From Hyphomicrobiaceae bacterium (GTDB lineage Bacteria > Pseudomonadota > Alphaproteobacteria > Rhizobiales > Hyphomicrobiaceae): a DNA stretch of 64,000 nt. The position numbers were made by a program, and so were the translations under genes. Within the stretch, counting starts at the first letter, position 1, and every line of letters begins with the position of its first letter. Shown here one piece after another: positions 60,091 to 64,000 of this stretch. Under the pieces are notes generated by a model that made no database searches, had not been told where the DNA came from, and saw nothing but the letters and a program-made list of their open reading frames with translations. The stretch is taken from assembly GCA_041397645.1 (NCBI GenBank), contig JAWKWE010000004.1, positions 2,908,300 to 2,972,299 on the forward strand, read 5' to 3'.

Positions 60091-60996
60091 TCAGGTCGGT
60101 GCCTTTATGGACTGCTTGGCCGTCCATTCCTCGCGCGTGATCCATGCTTCGAGGATCTTGACGTGCTCGGCTTCCTCTCTAACGAACTCGTCGGCCATTG
60201 CGGAGATTTCGGGATCTTTCGTTTTTGCAACTACGGTTCGGTAGAATTCATAGCCGCGCCGTTCGCCTTGCAAGGCCACTTTGAGCGCCCCTAGTCGCGT
60301 CATGGCCGGATCGCCGGCCAGGATAGAGGGGCGTTCGGGCGTCGCGTGATCTGGCCAAACATAGTCGGGCGGAAGGACAATGGTGGCGTCGACCGACCCG
60401 GCTCGCGCCCGCGCCTCGGCAAGATGGAGACGCGAGAATTCGGCCAACTGATGAAATAGTTCCGACACCTCGTTGTTCCCACACTTCTGCATTTCGATGG
60501 CAAGCGCGTCATAGTGGATGGCGGCGTCGTCTTCGAGACGCACCGCATAGCTCAGAAATTCCTCCACCGAGCCAAGCTCTATTCCGCCCTTGAACCTGTT
60601 AGCGGCATGAGTGATGTGCGGACCTTGCTCGGGAATGGTCTTGTCGCCCTCGAAGACAACCATAATGTCTTCGTTTCGCACGAAGCACTGACAGGCCAGT
60701 CGGTAACGTGGCGGCATGTCGTTCACTTCGGCGTTCTCGATTTCAGCTTTTGTGATCTTACCGAGCTGGCGCAGCATCTCCTTCTCTTTTTCGGTGAGGG
60801 CGATGCCATACTTCGCTTTGGGTTCGAGGTGTTTGACCTCGCACAAGCAGGATCCGCACTCACCATCCTGACAATCGAATGGAATAGGAATGTTGTTAGC
60901 TTTGGCGACGGAAAGGATCGTCCCACGATCGCCGGCAACGGCGTATACGGTGACGTCCTTCGACATAACGGGAGATGAAAAGGTTACGTTGGCCAC
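60091..60996 (-). CDS. Fusion protein: [2Fe-2S] ferredoxin domain plus ferritin-like/rubrerythrin-type domain
   Basis: A ~301-residue two-domain protein. Residues ~1-115 form a plant-type [2Fe-2S] ferredoxin: 'CQDGECGSC' (Cys 42, 47, 50) and a fourth Cys near residue 101 in 'LACQC'. Residues ~145-290 are a four-helix ferritin-like domain with diiron-type acidic residues: 'AVRLEDDAAIHYDAL', 'EFSRLHLAEARAR', 'LQGERRGYEFYRTV' and 'EFVREEAEHVKILEAW' with the E-x-x-H motif. An electron carrier joined to a diiron peroxidase or oxidase suggests direct reduction of peroxide or oxygen. The GTG at 60996 gives the usual 'MANVTFSSPV' start; ATG 60966 is possible. It is divergent from katG, which fits oxidative stress. 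Confidence 0.78.
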   Translation of the reverse strand: MANVTFSSPVMSKDVTVYAVAGDRGTILSVAKANNIPIPFDCQDGECGSCLCEVKHLEPKAKYGIALTEKEKEMLRQLGKITKAEIENAEVNDMPPRYRLACQCFVRNEDIMVVFEGDKTIPEQGPHITHAANRFKGGIELGSVEEFLSYAVRLEDDAAIHYDALAIEMQKCGNNEVSELFHQLAEFSRLHLAEARARAGSVDATIVLPPDYVWPDHATPERPSILAGDPAMTRLGALKVALQGERRGYEFYRTVVAKTKDPEISAMADEFVREEAEHVKILEAWITREEWTAKQSIKAPT

Positions 60997-61686
60997 GACT
61001 GTACACTTTCTGCCCGCCGATGGGTGGGCTGACTGATGCCTTGGGTTTACGCTAGGATGAGAGAGCAACAAGTATGCCAGTGGCGAAATGAATAAAAATC
61101 AATGCGATATGCGTTTTTGCCAAGATTTGCGAATGGACATGATGTGACATTGGCAGCAGACTTGAAAGAGATGCTACAAGTTTGACGGACATCCGCGCGG
61201 CTGTCATCGAAAGGCTCGCGGTGCGTGTCGAGAGACATCGCCGTTTCTGCGCAACGTCCGTGCGCGTCTCGCGGGAGTAAGCGCCAAGTGCATACGTCAG
61301 CTCATGCAGATGTCGAAAGCAATCGGATGAGCGACGAGTTGTTCAGGATAAAGACTATCGTCTCAATTATCTTGATGACGCTGCTGTCGTTGCGCCTTGA
61401 TGACTCAAGGCTTGGCAAGGAAGATATCATCGTGTGGATGTCTTAGAGACTCTTATCGAGGCCATTAGCTTCTCTATCGAGTTTGCGGCCACACACGATG
61501 TCATGAGCTGATTCGAAGCAGAGAAAGACAAATTCGAGTGACTAGCTCTTGACTAAATAGGGCTACTGGAACCAACAAGAGGGGCAGCAGGTGCGGACTG
61601 CAAATGCAGCCGAGAATCCAAGGGAATCCGAGCAATAAGCTCATCTGCCGACAGAGATAAATCAAACTGATGGGAACGCACGTATC
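60997..61686. other. 690-base divergent region between the ferredoxin fusion and katG, no gene recognised
   Basis: It holds the promoters of both genes. It is AT-richer than the surrounding coding DNA. A plus-strand frame at 61225-61446 has a hydrophobic patch (MSDELF start at 61327, then 'IVSIILMTLLSLRL') but lacks a good ribosome binding site, so I do not call it. A TTGACT at 61549 could be a -35 element but has no matching -10. Confidence 0.5.
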
Positions 61687-63903
61687 ATGGCAGCAGACAC
61701 AGAGATTGAGAGTAAGTGCCCGATGCACAGTGGGCGTCCGCACGCTACATTCACCGGACGGTCGAACCGCGATTGGTGGCCTAATCAGCTCAACTTGAAA
61801 ATTCTTCATCAGAACGCGCCTGCCGGTAATCCGTTGGGAGGTGCCTTTAACTACGCCGAGGCATTCAAGAAACTCGACTTAGCTGCAGTGAAGAAAGATC
61901 TCACTGCGTTGATGACCGACAGTCAGGATTGGTGGCCGGCGGATTATGGTCACTACGGCGGTCTTTTCATTCGCATGGCGTGGCACAGTGCGGGCACTTA
62001 TCGCACGGCTGATGGCCGTGGTGGCGCAGGCTCTGGCTCGCAACGCTTCGCACCGCTCAACAGCTGGCCCGATAACGGCAACCTGGATAAGGCGCGCCGT
62101 CTGTTGTGGCCGATCAAGCGCAAATACGGCAACAAACTTTCTTGGGCGGATCTGATGATCCTAGCCGGTAACGTTGCTATCGAGTCCATGGGTGGCAAGA
62201 CGTTCGGCTTCGGCGGTGGACGCGAGGACGTGTGGGAGCCCGAGGAAGACATTTATTGGGGTTCCGAGAAAGAGTGGCTCGCGACGAGCGATAAGCCCGA
62301 CAGCCGCTATTCCGGCGATCGCGATCTTGAGAACCCGCTGGCCGCCGTGCAGATGGGTCTCATCTACGTCAATCCCGAAGGTCCGGACGGAAAGCCCGAT
62401 CCCGTTGCGTCCGGGCGCGACATCCGCGAGACCTTCGCGCGCATGGCGATGAATGACTATGAAACAGTTGCGCTGACCGCTGGTGGACACACCTTCGGCA
62501 AGACGCATGGTGCAGGTTCCGCAACAAACTGCGGCCCTGAACCAGAGGCAGCACCGCTTGAGGCGATGGGCTTTGGCTGGCTCAGCAGCTTCAAGAGCGG
62601 CAAGGGCCGTGACGCAATCACGTCGGGCCTCGAAGGCGCATGGACGCCGAACCCGATTAAGTGGGACATGGGCTATTTCGATGTGCTGTTCGGCTACGAC
62701 TGGGAGCTTGTGAAGAGCCCGGCGGGTGCTTGGCAGTGGACGCCGAAGAATCTCAAACAGGAGGACATGGCGCCTGATGCTGAGGATCCCTCCATCAAGG
62801 TGCCGATCATCATGACCACCGCCGACATGGCGATGCGCATGGATCCGGCTTATGAGAAGATCTCACGTCACTTCCACAATAACCCGGCAGAGTTCGCCGA
62901 CGCTTTCGCGCGTGCGTGGTTCAAGCTCACCCACCGCGATATGGGGCCGAAGGCGCGCTATCTGGGCCCGGAAGTTCCAGCTGAAGATTTGATCTGGCAG
63001 GATCCTGTTCCGGCGGTTGATCATCCGCTGATCGACGCAAAGGACATCGCCGCCCTCAAAGCCAAGATTCTGGCGTCAGGTCTTTCTGTCGCGGATCTCG
63101 TTTCTGCAGCGTGGGCCTCTGCCTCCACGTTCCGCGGCTCCGATAAGCGTGGTGGCGCCAACGGTGCCCGCGTACGCCTTGCGCCTCAGAAGGACTGGGA
63201 AGCAAACGAGCCGGCCAAGCTGGCGAAGGTGCTTTCTAAGCTGGAAGAGATTCAAAAAGGCTTCAATGCGAGTGCGAGCGGCGGCAAGAAGGTTTCGCTT
63301 GCCGATCTGATTGTGCTTGGCGGTTGCGCTGCTGTCGAGCAGGCGGCGAAGGATGGGGGGCACGCGATAGAAGTGCCTTTCACACCGGGCCGCACGGATG
63401 CTTCGCAGGAGCAGACTGACGCTGAGTCGTTCGAGCCGTTGGAGCCTGAGGCTGATGGCTTCCGCAATTATGCGAGGGCGAAGTATTCGGTACCCGCAGA
63501 GCAGATGCTGGTCGACAAGGCTCAGCTACTGACACTGACGGCGCCCGAGATGACCGCGCTCGTCGGTGGCCTTCGCGTGCTGGGCGCCAATCATGGGCAG
63601 AGCAAGAACGGCGTCTTCACCAAGACACCGGGCAAGCTCACCAACGACTTCTTCGTCAACGTGCTCGATATGGGCACGCAATGGAAGCCGACATCGGGCG
63701 ATGACCTGTTCGAAGGCCGTTGCTCCAAGACAGGTGCTCCGAAGTGGACCGGCACTCGCGTCGATCTGATTTTCGGATCGAACTCGCAGTTGCGCGCGAT
63801 CTCGGAGGTCTACGCTCAGGATGACGCGAAAGAAAAGTTCGTCAAAGACTTCGTGGCGGCCTGGACCAAAGTGATGAACGCCGATCGCTTCGATATCGCC
63901 TAA
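61687..63903 (+). CDS. katG: Catalase-peroxidase KatG
   Basis: A 738-residue heme enzyme that destroys hydrogen peroxide. The distal triad Arg96-Trp99-His100 is in 'FIRMAWHSAGTYR'; the proximal His268 in 'AGGHTFGKTHGAG'. Residues Trp99, Tyr227 ('IYVNPEG') and Met253 ('ARMAMND') can form the covalent Met-Tyr-Trp adduct needed for catalase activity. Both heme-domain halves are full length. ATG 61687 starts the conserved region; the ribosome binding site (GGGAA) is weak. It is divergent from the ferredoxin/ferritin fusion gene. Confidence 0.97.
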   Translation: MAADTEIESKCPMHSGRPHATFTGRSNRDWWPNQLNLKILHQNAPAGNPLGGAFNYAEAFKKLDLAAVKKDLTALMTDSQDWWPADYGHYGGLFIRMAWHSAGTYRTADGRGGAGSGSQRFAPLNSWPDNGNLDKARRLLWPIKRKYGNKLSWADLMILAGNVAIESMGGKTFGFGGGREDVWEPEEDIYWGSEKEWLATSDKPDSRYSGDRDLENPLAAVQMGLIYVNPEGPDGKPDPVASGRDIRETFARMAMNDYETVALTAGGHTFGKTHGAGSATNCGPEPEAAPLEAMGFGWLSSFKSGKGRDAITSGLEGAWTPNPIKWDMGYFDVLFGYDWELVKSPAGAWQWTPKNLKQEDMAPDAEDPSIKVPIIMTTADMAMRMDPAYEKISRHFHNNPAEFADAFARAWFKLTHRDMGPKARYLGPEVPAEDLIWQDPVPAVDHPLIDAKDIAALKAKILASGLSVADLVSAAWASASTFRGSDKRGGANGARVRLAPQKDWEANEPAKLAKVLSKLEEIQKGFNASASGGKKVSLADLIVLGGCAAVEQAAKDGGHAIEVPFTPGRTDASQEQTDAESFEPLEPEADGFRNYARAKYSVPAEQMLVDKAQLLTLTAPEMTALVGGLRVLGANHGQSKNGVFTKTPGKLTNDFFVNVLDMGTQWKPTSGDDLFEGRCSKTGAPKWTGTRVDLIFGSNSQLRAISEVYAQDDAKEKFVKDFVAAWTKVMNADRFDIA

Positions 63904-63937
63904 CCACCGCGCGGCACTACAGTGCTACAAATTAGGT

Positions 63938-63974
63938 GAGGGCTCGTTCCGCATTTTTTTCGGAACGAGCCCTC
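63938..63974 (+). terminator. Terminator hairpin after katG
   Basis: A perfect 14-bp stem (GAGGGCTCGTTCCG 63938-63951, CGGAACGAGCCCTC 63961-63974) encloses a loop of CA followed by seven Ts. It lies 35 bases after the katG stop and is followed by TCTTGTTTC. The T-run is mostly within the loop rather than after the stem. Confidence 0.75.
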
Positions 63975-64000
63975 TCTTGTTTCTGAGTGTGCATATGCGC

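Noticed and set aside
61225..61446. Possible small membrane protein upstream of katG
   Set aside because: Hydrophobic patch is short, no ribosome binding site, and codon use does not resemble neighbours.

Overview
The window looks like a chromosomal segment of an alphaproteobacterium of the order Hyphomicrobiales, possibly Hyphomicrobium or a relative. This is inferred from high-GC housekeeping genes, the neighbourhoods dapA-smpB, rpoZ-rsh, pdxJ-acpS-lepB-rnc-era-recO and hom-glpX-recJ, a class I PHA synthase, and a helix-hairpin-helix domain of the kind appended to alphaproteobacterial L21 and NuoE proteins. I see no insertion sequence, phage, integrase or CRISPR array. Nearly all of it is ordinary vertically inherited chromosome, plus one coherent accessory locus.

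Layout. 1-12 kb is an envelope-rich block: the end of an OmpA-domain gene, an MltF-like lytic transglycosylase, a secreted protein of ten cysteine-rich GLG1-type units, siroheme synthase, a BON/OmpA protein, a tiny membrane protein and a double helix-hairpin-helix protein. 11.4-19 kb holds a hydrolase, a Slt-type transglycosylase, dapA, smpB, a tandem pair of peroxiredoxin-like genes (the second without catalytic cysteines), a family 5 uracil-DNA glycosylase and an NYN-domain protein. 19.4-31 kb is a housekeeping run: rpoZ, rsh, pdxJ, acpS, lepB, rnc, era, recO, parC, and bpt on the other strand.

32-44 kb is the most interesting part: a Pel-type exopolysaccharide locus in a reduced, rearranged form. 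Six co-directional genes encode a PelA-like deacetylase without the hydrolase domain, a PelB-like TPR protein without the beta-barrel, a PelD-like GAF protein that ends where the c-di-GMP-binding degenerate GGDEF domain would begin, then PelE-like, PelF and PelG proteins. Facing them are two tandem GH114 (polygalactosaminidase-like) genes that may supply the missing PelA hydrolase. No PelC or barrel-forming PelB is visible. The inner-membrane synthase (PelD/E/F/G) appears complete, so polymer could be made and flipped; outer-membrane export and activation must differ from the Pseudomonas system.

44-53 kb carries metY (O-acetylhomoserine sulfhydrylase) behind a structured leader that buries its ribosome binding site, small conserved proteins, phaC, an aminotransferase, hom and glpX. 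53.3-57.7 kb is a minus-strand block (PAP2 phosphatase, lipid kinase, nucleotide-transporter-like MFS protein, Tat-type aldo/keto reductase, NTF2-like protein) lying between glpX and recJ. The window ends with recJ, tRNA-Glu(TTC), a ferredoxin/ferritin-like fusion protein and a divergent katG with a strong terminator hairpin.

All calls come from reading the sequence and translated frames; no database search was run.
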